A stretch of DNA of 64,000 bases, from NCBI GenBank assembly GCA_029983695.1, contig JASBZB010000005.1, positions 1-64,000 of the forward strand, given 5' to 3'. How positions within the stretch are numbered: the stretch's first letter is position 1; the number at the start of each line of letters is the position of its first letter. Under the pieces are notes generated by a model, which worked only from the letters and a program-made list of their open reading frames with translations, made no database searches and was not told where the DNA came from. Source of the stretch: Lutispora sp003527145. GTDB taxonomy: Bacteria > Bacillota > Clostridia > Lutisporales > Lutisporaceae. The translations under genes were made by a program, and so were the position numbers. This document shows, piece by piece, positions 15,604 through 25,708 of the stretch.

Positions 15604-17346
15604 ATGAAGTATCTGCTGGAGGATTTGATAGAAGCTGGTGAATTTGACGATATATTTGATGAATTCTTCATCAGCACCGGTTTACCATTGGGATTGATAG
15701 ATAATAAAGGCGATATGATAATTCAATCAGGGACGATAAAGGGCGAAGGCCATACCTATGCAGAATGGCTGAAAGATATCACCGTAAATATAAATGAAGG
15801 ATATAGATTATACGGCTGCAGCGATGGGTCAAGCTATGCTGTATTTCCCATAAGCATGGACAGCAAATCTGCAGGATACCTTATCTCAGGGCCTTTGAAT
15901 CTTACAAATTGCCAGATTTCAGAGTCCTCCAATTTATTATTAACCTTAAAAACTTTATGCCATTTAATATATGAAAAGCTCAAAAGCAAGAAGGCCAGGG
16001 TTGCCCAGGAGGCTGCTGAAAAGCAGCTTGAGATATGCACTCTCCTTGATCCTGTAACTTATCTTCCCAACAGGATGCAGTTTTTTCAAAGACTTGATAT
16101 TGAAGTCGGATGCTGTAAAGCCGGAGACGCCAAGCTGGCCATATTTTCGCTTGACCTAGATAATTTTAAAGATATAAATGACGCCTTCGGTTATGAGTAC
16201 GGTGATATAGTATTGAGGAAATCGGCAGAGCAACTAAGAAAAATAATAGGGAAAAGAGGTTTGGTATGCCGTTTCGGAGGGGATCAGTTTGCGGCTTTTA
16301 TATCAGATGTAAAGGATGAAGAGGAGGCATTGCACATCGGTGAATCAATTGCGAGCTTGTTCAGGGGCATTATAAGAGTGGATGATTACGAGATGCTGTG
16401 CCGTGCCAGTGTAGGCATAGCGTTGTACCCTAACCACGGAAAAGAATATAAAGCTTTGATAAAGAATGCAGATACTGCCATGCAAAATGCTAAAAGCAGC
16501 GGTAAAAGTCAATGTAAGCTGTATGAAAGCACAATGGCAATTGAGATAAAGAGCAGAACATTGCTTGAAGTTGAATTGAAAAAAGCTGTTGATGAAAAGC
16601 AATTCTTGCTGCATTACCAGCCTGTATTAGATTATAAAAGCGGCAGAATTACTAAGGCTGAGGCCCTTATCCGGTGGGATCATCCCCAATGCGGCTTGAT
16701 CCTTCCATCGGAATTTATCAATATTGCCGAGGAAGACGGCTTGATCATTTCCATGGGAGAATGGGTGCTCAAGACCGCTTGCGAGCAGTGCAAGACATGG
16801 CATGATAATGGGTGTCCTTTATCTGTATCGGTAAATATATCTGCGATCCAGCTTAAAAATAATTTTTTTGCGGAAAGCGTAAGAAACATTTTGAATACGA
16901 CAGGGCTGGACCCCAAATACCTGGAGCTGGAAGTCACCGAAAGCGAGCTCATCAAAAGAATAGATGAGAACATAGATAAGCTCAAGGAACTGAGGAACAT
17001 GGGAGTAAGGATTGCATTAGATGATTTTGGTACGGGTTATTCATCTCTGAGCTATCTTTATATGCTTCCCATAAGCGATTTAAAAATAGATAAATCATTT
17101 ATTGACGAAGTATGCAGTGACAGAAGGATAGAAGCGATCATTGACGGCATAATCCTTTTAAGCAAGGGATTGGATCTGGACGTTACAGCAGAAGGGGTTG
17201 AAAAAGAAGAGCAATTCAAGCTTCTAGCCAATAAAGGCTGCGACTGTATACAGGGGTATTATATCAGCCGGCCATTGGAAGCGGGCAGACTTGAGGAGTT
17301 CTGCACAAGCAGCGGAGCCGCGAATGATTTCTCAATAGTCTTGTAG
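15604..17346 (+). CDS. GGDEF-EAL c-di-GMP signalling protein with PocR-like sensor
   Basis: A 580-residue cytoplasmic protein without membrane segments. Residues 10-130 resemble a PocR-type ligand-binding domain (STGLPLGLIDNKG, YGCSDGSSYAVFPI). Residues 145-305 are a GGDEF domain whose signature reads RFGGDQF, with Gln replacing the catalytic-region Glu, so cyclase activity is doubtful. Residues 320-570 are an EAL domain with every expected residue: KAEALIRW, VNISAIQL, LEVTESEL, LDDFGTGYSSL, KIDKSF, TAEGVE and QGYYISRP. The likely function is a c-di-GMP phosphodiesterase whose GGDEF domain binds GTP as a regulator. GAGGGGG precedes the ATG. A second c-di-GMP phosphodiesterase (HD-GYP) lies at 62080. 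Confidence 0.9.
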   Translation: MKYLLEDLIEAGEFDDIFDEFFISTGLPLGLIDNKGDMIIQSGTIKGEGHTYAEWLKDITVNINEGYRLYGCSDGSSYAVFPISMDSKSAGYLISGPLNLTNCQISESSNLLLTLKTLCHLIYEKLKSKKARVAQEAAEKQLEICTLLDPVTYLPNRMQFFQRLDIEVGCCKAGDAKLAIFSLDLDNFKDINDAFGYEYGDIVLRKSAEQLRKIIGKRGLVCRFGGDQFAAFISDVKDEEEALHIGESIASLFRGIIRVDDYEMLCRASVGIALYPNHGKEYKALIKNADTAMQNAKSSGKSQCKLYESTMAIEIKSRTLLEVELKKAVDEKQFLLHYQPVLDYKSGRITKAEALIRWDHPQCGLILPSEFINIAEEDGLIISMGEWVLKTACEQCKTWHDNGCPLSVSVNISAIQLKNNFFAESVRNILNTTGLDPKYLELEVTESELIKRIDENIDKLKELRNMGVRIALDDFGTGYSSLSYLYMLPISDLKIDKSFIDEVCSDRRIEAIIDGIILLSKGLDLDVTAEGVEKEEQFKLLANKGCDCIQGYYISRPLEAGRLEEFCTSSGAANDFSIVL

Positions 17347-17389
17347 ATTACAAAAAATATTAATATTTTCCGATATTTACAAATAACAG

Positions 17390-17537
17390 TTGCATATTGT
17401 GAATATTGATGTTATACTTAGTTAGAAATGCAGCGTGGTTTGCATTTTAAAGATTAAAACGATTAACGACATTTCTCTTTTGGGGCGTTGAGTCGATCAG
17501 TTTTAACTTTTAAAAATGAAAAAGGAGGAATGTTGAA
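17390..17537 (+). promoter_or_regulatory. sigma-A promoter and about 115-nt leader of zinc-ribbon gene
   Basis: TTGCAT (17390-17395), a 17-nt spacer and TATACT (17413-17418) make a good vegetative promoter. The untranslated leader of about 115 nt is long for a 55-residue protein and ends in AAAGGAGG. The neighbouring DEAD-box helicase suggests a possible cold-shock-type leader, which is inference. Confidence 0.6.
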
Positions 17538-17705
17538 ATGGCAGATAAGAATTTAACTTGCAAAGACTGCGGAAAAGAATTTGTATTCACAGAGGGCGAG
17601 CAAGATTTCTACAAGGAAAAGGGTTTTGAAAATGAACCTCAAAGATGTCCTGATTGCAGAAGAGCAAAAAAGCAGCAGAACAATAACAGAGGATTTAGAA
17701 GATAA
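17538..17705 (+). CDS. small zinc-ribbon protein
   Basis: A 55-residue protein with two CxxC knuckles: LTCKDCGKEF at residues 7-16 and QRCPDCRRAKKQ at residues 35-46, separated by a FTEGEQDFYKEKGF segment that is a hallmark of the probable-zinc-ribbon family found across Clostridia. The basic, Asn-rich tail suggests nucleic-acid contact. The function of the family is unknown. It has its own promoter, long leader, strong AAAGGAGG site and terminator, implying high and separately regulated expression. It sits just before a DEAD-box RNA helicase, consistent with a role in RNA metabolism, but this rests only on neighbourhood. Confidence 0.85.
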   Translation: MADKNLTCKDCGKEFVFTEGEQDFYKEKGFENEPQRCPDCRRAKKQQNNNRGFRR

Positions 17706-17721
17706 TTCTATATTAGCAGCC

Positions 17722-17756
17722 AAACCCTATAAGAATTAATTCTTATAGGGTTTTTG
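17722..17756 (+). terminator. terminator of zinc-ribbon gene
   Basis: AAACCCTATAAGAATT is followed directly by its reverse complement and then TTTTTG, a classic intrinsic terminator 17 nt after the stop codon. Confidence 0.88.
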
Positions 17757-17880
17757 TGTTGTAATTAATATAATCTACAATGCAAATAATAGAAATAGTA
17801 AGGAAATGGGATGTACTGCTGCTGCGCAGGGTATTCCTTGCTATAAAATGTCCCGAATAAAACTAGAAAGAAGGAATTTA

Positions 17881-19449
<1,569 letters not shown>

Positions 19450-19462
19450 AAGCAGGGGAAGA

Positions 19463-20413
19463 TCATTCTACCCCTGCTGCTTCGCTAAGCAAATTTTTGA
19501 AAATCTGCTTAACAGGCAGTATTTCCTTAATTTTATATACAAGCTCTCCGGCAAACATCAGGGCTTCCTCAGGGTTGCCCCTGTCGCAGGCGTTGAGGAG
19601 AGCTTTCATTATGCAAAAATTATGATTGCAGCGTTTAAGGCATGCAAAACACTCATGGGTGCCTTTTGATGCTCCGCTTTCAATCCGCTTATAAAACCCG
19701 TTTCTTATGCATTGACCGGGCAAACCTACAGGGCTGCTTATGTGGACCACATCCTCCTTGTTTGCCCTGACATACATATCCTTCATTTCCTTCGAAGCAG
19801 CGGATTCCTCGCTGGCGGCAAAACGGGTCCCCATTTGGACTCCGCTGGCCCCAAGCTTTATTGCACCGGCAATATCTTTTCCGTCGATTATACCTCCTGC
19901 GGCTATCACAGGGATTTTTACCTCTTTGCAAACTTCCCGGAGTATCTCTTTCATAGGCCTGTCTGTGCCCAGATGCCCGCCTGCTTCTTTGCCTTCGACA
20001 ATTACCGCGGCGGCTCCAAGCTTTTCCGCCATTGCGGCCAGCTTTGCAGAGGAAACAATGGGGATTACGGGAGTATCATATTCCTTGCCCCAGGAAAACA
20101 TGTCTCTGGAAAAACCTGCTCCCGATATGAAAAGATCGATACCTTCCTTCATGGCAGCTCTGACCAGGTCTGCGAATTCTCTCACTGCGAACAGCACATT
20201 GACGCCTATTACTCCCTTTGTCATTTTTCTTGCCATGCGTATTTCACTTATGAGCTCATCCATGCTCATGCCCGTGCCTGCTATGATGCCTATGCCACCT
20301 TCATTTGCCACTGCTGCTGCAAGGCGGGCTGTAGATATTCTTACGGCCATTCCACCCTGGATTATAGGAACGGACACGGTAATATTGCCTATCTTTAACT
20401 CCCTTAAAATCAT
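19463..20413 (-). CDS. NAD(P)H-dependent flavin oxidoreductase (nitronate monooxygenase/FabK-like)
   Basis: A 316-residue TIM-barrel FMN enzyme. Motifs include VPIIQGGMAVRIS at the N-terminus, GGIGIIAGTGMS, VIVEGKEAGGHLG, VIAAGGIIDGKDIAGAIKLG and GVQMGTRFAASEE, which fit the nitronate monooxygenase/enoyl-ACP reductase II superfamily. A Cys-rich segment near the end (ECFACLKRCNHNFC) is found in a clostridial subgroup and might bind a metal or cluster. No fatty-acid genes are nearby, so FabK function is unlikely to be readable from context. I place the start at 20413, where GGAGAAG precedes the ATG; an earlier in-frame start at 20437 adds eight residues without a ribosome site. It is convergent with the helicase gene. 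Confidence 0.82.
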   Translation of the reverse strand: MILRELKIGNITVSVPIIQGGMAVRISTARLAAAVANEGGIGIIAGTGMSMDELISEIRMARKMTKGVIGVNVLFAVREFADLVRAAMKEGIDLFISGAGFSRDMFSWGKEYDTPVIPIVSSAKLAAMAEKLGAAAVIVEGKEAGGHLGTDRPMKEILREVCKEVKIPVIAAGGIIDGKDIAGAIKLGASGVQMGTRFAASEESAASKEMKDMYVRANKEDVVHISSPVGLPGQCIRNGFYKRIESGASKGTHECFACLKRCNHNFCIMKALLNACDRGNPEEALMFAGELVYKIKEILPVKQIFKNLLSEAAGVE

Positions 20414-20432
20414 CTGCTCTTCTCCTATTCTT

Positions 20433-20445
20433 AGCACCTGGTGCT
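20433..20445. promoter_or_regulatory. 13-bp palindrome, possible operator of the flavin oxidoreductase
   Basis: AGCACC T GGTGCT has perfect 6-bp arms and lies 20 nt upstream of the oxidoreductase start on the minus strand, between it and a TATAAT-like sequence. It is a plausible repressor site; the regulator is unknown. Confidence 0.35.
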
Positions 20446-20520
20446 ATATGCTGATACTATTATATCATGATAAGCGGAAGGCAACAATTGATTTTTTCAG
20501 GCTGAGTGAAAATTGAGGCT

Positions 20521-20551
20521 AAAACCGTAATAGTTGTTACGGTTTTTATTT
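20521..20551 (+). terminator. terminator-like hairpin upstream of the metal-transport genes
   Basis: AAAACCGTAA and TTACGGTTTT (20537-20546) form a perfect 10-bp stem followed by a T-rich run, on the plus strand. No plus-strand gene ends here, so it may be an attenuator for the HMA-ATPase operon or a terminator for antisense transcripts across the oxidoreductase. Confidence 0.5.
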
Positions 20552-20599
20552 TTCCAATTGTTTATAATAAAACCATAAAGTATTAAGGAGGAATTAAAA

Positions 20600-20815
20600 A
20601 TGACTAATAAAACCTTTCAATTGGAGACGTTGACATGCCCAAGCTGCGCATCAAAAATAGAAGCGGTGGTAAAAAGGATAAAAGGCATAAATGAGGTTGA
20701 GGTACTCTTTTCTTCCAGCAAGGTTAAGGTATCCTTCGATGAAGGAGCAGCAAGCGAAGGCGAAATAAAAAAGACAATAGAAGCCCTGGGCTTTGATGTC
20801 TTAGGCGTGAAATAA
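20600..20815 (+). CDS. heavy-metal-associated (HMA) domain protein, metallochaperone-like
   Basis: A 71-residue single HMA domain with the metal-binding loop TCPSCASKIE (CxxC at about residues 13-16), then beta strands EVEVLFSSSKVKVSF and a C-terminal KKTIEALGFDVLGV, the usual ferredoxin-like fold. TTAAGGAGG precedes the ATG. It ends 13 bp before a P1B-type ATPase that has no HMA domain of its own, so the domain normally fused to the pump's N-terminus is provided here as a separate polypeptide. It would bind a soft metal such as zinc, cadmium or copper and hand it to the pump; the metal is not determined by sequence. Confidence 0.9.
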   Translation: MTNKTFQLETLTCPSCASKIEAVVKRIKGINEVEVLFSSSKVKVSFDEGAASEGEIKKTIEALGFDVLGVK

Positions 20816-20828
20816 AGGTGCTCCTGCA

Positions 20829-22691
20829 ATGATTAAGATAAGCAGAGGGCAGAGGGTTTTGATTTCAGGACTTCTGATCTTATTGTCCTTTGCTCTCAAA
20901 TATCTCATTTCTGATCCTGTCTGGAAAGATGCTTTGATGATTATGGCTGCCTTGATTGCAGGATATCCTATAGCCCTGAATGCCTTCAGAGCCGTCAGAT
21001 TCAAAATAGTAGGCATTGATGCCCTGGTGACCCTTGCAGTTGCCGGAGCGCTCATAATAGGCGAATATTGGGAAGCGGCGGCAGTTACCTTCCTGTTCAT
21101 GTTCGGTGCATATCTGGAAGGCAAAACCCTGGAAAAGACCAGATCCGCTATAAAAGCGCTGCTGGATTTGGCGCCTAATACAGCTAAAGTCATAAGAGAA
21201 GGGACAGAAATAGAAATACCTGCCGAGGAAGTGATGAAGGGCGAGATAGTGATAATAAGGCCGGGAGAAAAAATACCTGTAGACGGCACGGTGGTGGAAG
21301 GAAGCTCCTATGTGAATCAGGCAGCCATAACAGGAGAATCTATACCCGTGAGCAGAGGCGAGGATGAAACGGTTTTCTCCGGGACAGTCATAGAATCCGG
21401 ATATATAAAGGTGAAAGCGGACAGAGTGGGAGAGGATACCACCTTTTCAAGGATACTTCAGATGGTGGAGGAAGCTCAGGATAAAAAGGCAAAGACCCAA
21501 AAATTTCTTGAGGTTTTCTCCAAATATTATACTCCCGGCATTATAGTCTTGGCAGCATTGGTATTTATGATCACAAGAGACATAGATTTGGCCCTTACGC
21601 TATTGGTCATAGCCTGTCCCGGAGCCCTGGTAATATCAACACCCGTATCCATTGTAGCAGGCATAGGCAACGGAGCAAAGCACGGCGTGCTGATGAAGGG
21701 CGGAGAGATCATCGAGAAGCTGGGAACTGTAAAAGTATTGGCCTTTGACAAAACGGGGACTTTGACCATTGGCAAGCCCAAAGTCACAAAAATAAAGGCC
21801 TTTGAGGGGGAAGAAGAGGAACTCCTGAGGGTGACCGCCATTGCGGAAGGCTATTCGGAGCATCCCCTGGCAAGAGCCATATTGGAAGAAGCAAACCAAA
21901 AGCTGGGCCATGATCTTCCCTCTCCTGAGGATTCGGAAATAATAGCCGGTCACGGCCTTAAAGCAAAGATAGAAGAAAGAACAATCCTGGTGGGAAACCG
22001 GAAGCTGATGGAAGAAAACAGCATAGATATTTCCGATGAAATTGAAGACTATATAAGAGGAGAAGAGGCCCTGGGGCAGACTGCAGTCATAACAGCAGAG
22101 CCGGGCAAGATATTAGGTGTGATATCCATATCTGATGATATCAGAGAGGGAGCCGACAGGCTGATCAAAAAGCTTAAGGATAAGGGGATCAAGAGGATAG
22201 TAATGCTCACGGGAGACAATAGGAGAGCTGCATCAGCCATAGCAAAGAAGCTGAATCTGGATGATTATTATGCAGAATTGCTGCCGGAGGGCAAGGTTCA
22301 AATGCTGAAAAGGCTTCAGGAGGAGTATGGAATCACAGCAATGGTTGGAGACGGTGTCAATGATGCGCCGGCATTGGCCTCCGCAGATCTGGGGATTGCC
22401 ATGGGCGGAGCAGGTTCTGATGTGGCTATGGAAACCGCAGACGTGGTGCTCATGTCGGCTGAGCTGAAAAAGCTTTCTTATGCTATAGGCTTGAGCAGGG
22501 CCACCGTCATCAATATGAAGCAGAATATTTATTTTGCTATAGCAGTGGTCATAACGCTGATCGCAGGAGTTCTGCTGAAGATGGTATTTTTATCCTCGGG
22601 CATGCTGATACACGAGGTATCCGTACTGCTGGTCATAATAAATGCCATAAGGCTCCTGGGATACGGCAAAGAGGAACTGGGCAAATTATAG
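20829..22691 (+). CDS. heavy-metal translocating P1B-type ATPase with CPG motif
   Basis: A 620-residue membrane pump. Present are the actuator TGES loop (AAITGESIPVS), phosphorylation site AFDKTGTLT, the SEHPLA motif of P1B ATPases, a MLTGDN segment and GDGVNDAPALASADLG. The transmembrane metal motif, normally CPC, reads VIACPGALVIS (CPG, near residue 263), and the last helix reads HEVSVLLVIINAIRLL instead of the D-x-G of zinc/cadmium pumps or HEGS of the P1B-4 group. The substrate therefore may not be classical Zn/Cd. The HMA domain is absent and encoded by the upstream gene, 13 bp away. An imperfect GC-rich terminator follows the stop. Confidence 0.88.
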   Translation: MIKISRGQRVLISGLLILLSFALKYLISDPVWKDALMIMAALIAGYPIALNAFRAVRFKIVGIDALVTLAVAGALIIGEYWEAAAVTFLFMFGAYLEGKTLEKTRSAIKALLDLAPNTAKVIREGTEIEIPAEEVMKGEIVIIRPGEKIPVDGTVVEGSSYVNQAAITGESIPVSRGEDETVFSGTVIESGYIKVKADRVGEDTTFSRILQMVEEAQDKKAKTQKFLEVFSKYYTPGIIVLAALVFMITRDIDLALTLLVIACPGALVISTPVSIVAGIGNGAKHGVLMKGGEIIEKLGTVKVLAFDKTGTLTIGKPKVTKIKAFEGEEEELLRVTAIAEGYSEHPLARAILEEANQKLGHDLPSPEDSEIIAGHGLKAKIEERTILVGNRKLMEENSIDISDEIEDYIRGEEALGQTAVITAEPGKILGVISISDDIREGADRLIKKLKDKGIKRIVMLTGDNRRAASAIAKKLNLDDYYAELLPEGKVQMLKRLQEEYGITAMVGDGVNDAPALASADLGIAMGGAGSDVAMETADVVLMSAELKKLSYAIGLSRATVINMKQNIYFAIAVVITLIAGVLLKMVFLSSGMLIHEVSVLLVIINAIRLLGYGKEELGKL

Positions 22692-22727
22692 AGCGCCCTT
22701 GCATGCAGGGGCTCTTTTCCCTTTTTT
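22691..22727 (+). terminator. terminator of the HMA-ATPase operon
   Basis: GAGCGCCC and AGGGGCTC form an imperfect stem around TTGCATGC, followed by TTTTCCCTTTTTT. It starts at the last base of the ATPase stop codon. Confidence 0.65.
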
Positions 22728-22804
22728 GTCTAGAAACTTGAAGGGAAATCCATTTATGTGTAGAAATATGTATTTAGATCATAATCATTGAGGAGGTATT
22801 CATA

Positions 22805-24001
22805 GTGAGCAAGCTGAACCTTAAAGAAATGGGCTTTGCAACAAAAGCCATACATGGAGGCCATGCAGACAATGCAGCAGGAGCGTTAGCTACACCAATT
22901 TATCAATCCTCAACCTTTGCATTTGATACGGCAGAACAGGGAGGGAGAAGATTTGCCCTGGAAGAGGGCGGGTACATATATACCAGACTCGGCAACCCAA
23001 ACAACACTGAATTGGAAGAAAAGATAGCGCTTTTGGAAGGCGCGGAAGCGGCCATGTCAATGTCTTCCGGTATGGGAGCTATAACCTCGGCTCTATGGAC
23101 CGCATTAAAGGCCGGAGACCATATAGTGGCGGCGGAGACCCTATATGGCTGCACCTTTGCATACTTAAACCATGGCATAAGCCGCTATGGTGTACAGGTC
23201 ACCTTTGTAAACACCAATGAACCGGAAAATGTCCGGGAAGCCATGAGACCAAATACTAAAGTTGTTTATCTGGAATCACCTGCAAACCCGACTATGGATA
23301 TCGCCGACGTTGAAACCATAAGTAAAATAGCTCATGAAACGGAAGGATGCCTGGTATTCGTAGACAATACCTATTGCACACCATATATTCAAAAACCCCT
23401 TGAGCTTGGTGCGGATGTAGTGCTGCATTCCGCCACAAAATATCTGAACGGCCATGGGGATGTTATAGCCGGAGCAGTGGCCGGCAAGAAGGAATTTATA
23501 GATCAGGTAAGGCTCTTTGGAGTGAAGGATATGACCGGCTCCGTTTTAGGTCCCTTTGAAGCATACCTGATATGCCGCGGTATTAAAACCCTGGAGATCA
23601 GGATGGAGAGACATTGCGAAAATGCGATGAAGGTAGCTGAGTTCTTGGAGCAGCATCCAGCAGTTGATAAAATATACTATCCGGGACTTAAAAGCTTTCC
23701 TCAATATGAGCTGGCGAAAAAGCAGATGAAGCTGCCGGGAGCCATGATAGCCTTTGAGATAAAGGGCGGAGTGGAAGAAGGCAAGAAGCTGATGAACAAT
23801 GTGAAGCTGTGTACCCTGGCAGTGAGCCTGGGTGATGCAGAGACATTGATCCAGCATCCCGCTTCAATGACACATTCGCCTTATTCGCCGGAGGAAAGGG
23901 CCGCCAGCGGCATAAGCGACGGGCTAGTAAGGCTATCGGTGGGACTGGAAAATCCGGAGGACATCATAGCTGATTTGAAAGCTGTTTTAGATACCCTATA
24001 A
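22805..24001 (+). CDS. mgl: L-methionine gamma-lyase
   Basis: A 398-residue PLP enzyme of the Cys/Met metabolism family that splits methionine into methanethiol, 2-oxobutanoate and ammonia. The PLP lysine is Lys 212 in HSATKYLNGHGD, and YIYTRLGNPN supplies the phosphate contact from the neighbouring subunit. Cys 116 in ETLYGCTFAY occupies the position of the Cys 116 that is diagnostic of true methionine gamma-lyase rather than cystathionine lyase or synthase. GTG 22805 is the start, with GAGGAGG 9 nt upstream. No S-box or T-box motif is visible in the 113-nt gap, and no clear terminator follows. It probably serves amino-acid fermentation or sulfur supply. Confidence 0.9.
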   Translation: MSKLNLKEMGFATKAIHGGHADNAAGALATPIYQSSTFAFDTAEQGGRRFALEEGGYIYTRLGNPNNTELEEKIALLEGAEAAMSMSSGMGAITSALWTALKAGDHIVAAETLYGCTFAYLNHGISRYGVQVTFVNTNEPENVREAMRPNTKVVYLESPANPTMDIADVETISKIAHETEGCLVFVDNTYCTPYIQKPLELGADVVLHSATKYLNGHGDVIAGAVAGKKEFIDQVRLFGVKDMTGSVLGPFEAYLICRGIKTLEIRMERHCENAMKVAEFLEQHPAVDKIYYPGLKSFPQYELAKKQMKLPGAMIAFEIKGGVEEGKKLMNNVKLCTLAVSLGDAETLIQHPASMTHSPYSPEERAASGISDGLVRLSVGLENPEDIIADLKAVLDTL

Positions 24002-24118
24002 GATGGCATAGTATCTAGAATGCGATGGGGAACGGCAAACACGAAAAGTCACTGAAACAGCACAAAAATCACTGAAGAGTTGATGACAGTTATTATTGTT
24101 GGCGACTAAAAACGCGTA

Positions 24119-24190
24119 TGCCGTCATTCTGAGTGAAGCGAAGAATCTTATCCAGATTCTTCGCTTCACTTTGTTTGGCTTAGAATAACA
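24119..24190. repeat. dispersed TCATTCTGAGYGAAGCGAAGAATCT repeat with hairpin
   Basis: GTGAAGCGAAGAATCT and its perfect reverse complement (16-bp arms around TATCC) lie inside a unit starting GTCATTCTGAG and ending TTAGAATAAC. A related copy is at 33195-33261. This type of dispersed palindromic element is common between genes in Clostridia. The rest of the 24002-24303 gap shows nothing firm. Confidence 0.8.
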
Positions 24191-24303
24191 GATATAAAGC
24201 ATTAAGAAATCAAGATGCTAAATAAAAAATCATGGACTGTTCTTTCGTCAGAAATTCCCTGTCTTTCAGTGGTTCACGTCTCCTCTTATGTTGCATCCGC
24301 TCG

Positions 24304-25326
24304 TTATACTCCTGCTATCCAACCTTCCGGAGCCGTAATATCTCCCACCTGTATTCCGCAGAGGGTCTCATAAAGCTTTTTGGTAACAGGACCTACCTCT
24401 GTCTCGCTGTAGAACACATGAAGCTTACCCTTGTACTCTATGCCCCCTATGGGAGTGATTACCGCAGCTGTGCCACAAGCTCCTGCTTCAGCAAATTCAT
24501 CAAGCTTATCAATATAGACATCTCTTTCCTCAACTTCCATGCCGAGATAATCTTTGGCTACCTGCATCAACGAATATTTAGTGATGCTTGGGAGAATTGA
24601 CGGGGATTTTGGTGTTACAAACTTATTATCCTTAGTAATGCCGAAAAAGTTTGCTGCTCCTACTTCCTCAATCTTTGTATGAGTAGCGGGATCAAGATAT
24701 ATGCAATCTGCAAAGCCGCTCTTTACAGCCATTTCATGGGGCATAAGGCTTCCTGCATAGTTTCCTCCTACCTTTGCAGCTCCTGTACCGTAGGGAGCTG
24801 CCCTGTCATAATCGGAAACCGAGAAGTTTACAGGCTTCATTCCGCCTTTGAAATATGGGCCTACAGGAGAGCAAAATACTGAGAAAATAAACTCAGGTGC
24901 GGGCCTGACTCCCAGGTTGTCACCAACGCCGATTAAGAAGGGGCGCAGGTACAGAGTCGCACCGCTGCCATAAGGGGGAACGTAGATCTCGTTAGCCTTT
25001 ACTACCTGCTTGCAGGCGTCAACAAATCTTTCAATGGGAAACTCAGGCATCATGATTCTTCTGCAGCTATCCTGCATTCTGGCCGCATTCCTGTCAGGCC
25101 TGAAGAGCTGGACTTTTCCATCCTTTGTTCTATAAGCCTTAAGGCCTTCGAAGCACTGCTGACCGTAATGAAGAGCTGTGGAAGCTTCACTTATATGAAG
25201 CCTGTTGTCTTGTGTCAATGTTCCTTCATCCCATTTGCCATCTTTCCAATAGGATATATAGCGATAGTCTGTTTTTATATAGCTGAAACCGAGCTTGCTC
25301 CATTCGATGTCGATGATCTTTTCCAT
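24304..25326 (-). CDS. ilvE: branched-chain amino acid aminotransferase (class IV PLP)
   Basis: A 340-residue fold-type IV aminotransferase that interconverts Leu/Ile/Val and their 2-oxo acids with glutamate. Recognisable parts are ALHYGQQCFEGLKAYRTKDG, LFRPDRNAARMQDSCRR, the PLP-lysine segment GAAKVGGNYAGSL (Lys near residue 190) and EVGAANFF near the cofactor phosphate site. Length and motifs match the larger BCAT subgroup found in Clostridia and eukaryotes. It is monocistronic and convergent with the methionine gamma-lyase gene. In an anaerobe it can work in biosynthesis or in Stickland-type fermentation of branched amino acids. No T-box leader is recognisable upstream of its start. Confidence 0.92.
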   Translation of the reverse strand: MEKIIDIEWSKLGFSYIKTDYRYISYWKDGKWDEGTLTQDNRLHISEASTALHYGQQCFEGLKAYRTKDGKVQLFRPDRNAARMQDSCRRIMMPEFPIERFVDACKQVVKANEIYVPPYGSGATLYLRPFLIGVGDNLGVRPAPEFIFSVFCSPVGPYFKGGMKPVNFSVSDYDRAAPYGTGAAKVGGNYAGSLMPHEMAVKSGFADCIYLDPATHTKIEEVGAANFFGITKDNKFVTPKSPSILPSITKYSLMQVAKDYLGMEVEERDVYIDKLDEFAEAGACGTAAVITPIGGIEYKGKLHVFYSETEVGPVTKKLYETLCGIQVGDITAPEGWIAGV

Positions 25327-25469
25327 TGATCATACTCCTTTCATAACTTATTAATAGTATTATACCTTATTATTCCGGATAAAGGAATTTGTAAAAGCTC
25401 ATCAGATATATCTGGGAAATTTCCGGCCAATCAGTGTATAATGGAATCAAGATTTTACCGCAATAACCT

Positions 25470-25638
25470 GTTGTACTGACTGATAAAAGAGTGCCTTGTG
25501 AAGGGGCTTAGAGTTTGTTAGCGCAGCATAGGAAAAGTTGCATCAACTGTTTGAGCCAAAGCGAGTTTTGATGCAACCCTATGCAAGCTTACAAAGTCTT
25601 AGTCCCGGAGCTCTGCAATCGTTATCAGTTAGCACAAC
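25470..25638. mobile_element. MITE-like foldback element, copy 1
   Basis: A 169-bp unit bounded by 17-bp inverted repeats, GTTGTACTGACTGATAA on the left and TTATCAGTTAGCACAAC on the right, and foldable along most of its length (inner GTTGCATCAA/TTTGATGCAAC and GCATAGG/CCTATGC arms). It carries no frame. A shorter copy in the opposite orientation is at 29726-29853, so the two bracket the methyltransferase-HflKC block. The preceding 25327-25469 shows nothing else firm. Confidence 0.7.
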
Positions 25639-25708
25639 GGATATTTGCAAGCCGATAAAAATGAGTTAGTGTAGAGAAATCAATCAACAATGCAAGGCAG
25701 GTGATCTT

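Noticed and set aside
19712..20516. Long plus-strand frames (up to 258 codons) opposite the flavin oxidoreductase
   Set aside because: They are antisense shadows of a clearly conserved TIM-barrel enzyme; the frames give low-complexity Ser/Ala/Pro sequence and no start signals.
24232..24600. Plus-strand frame of 122 codons over the ilvE 3' end
   Set aside because: Antisense to ilvE, Cys/Ser/Leu-rich and without ribosome site.
25327..25469. T-box leader for ilvE
   Set aside because: No T-box consensus (AGGGTGGNACCGCG) or specifier structure was found on the minus strand.
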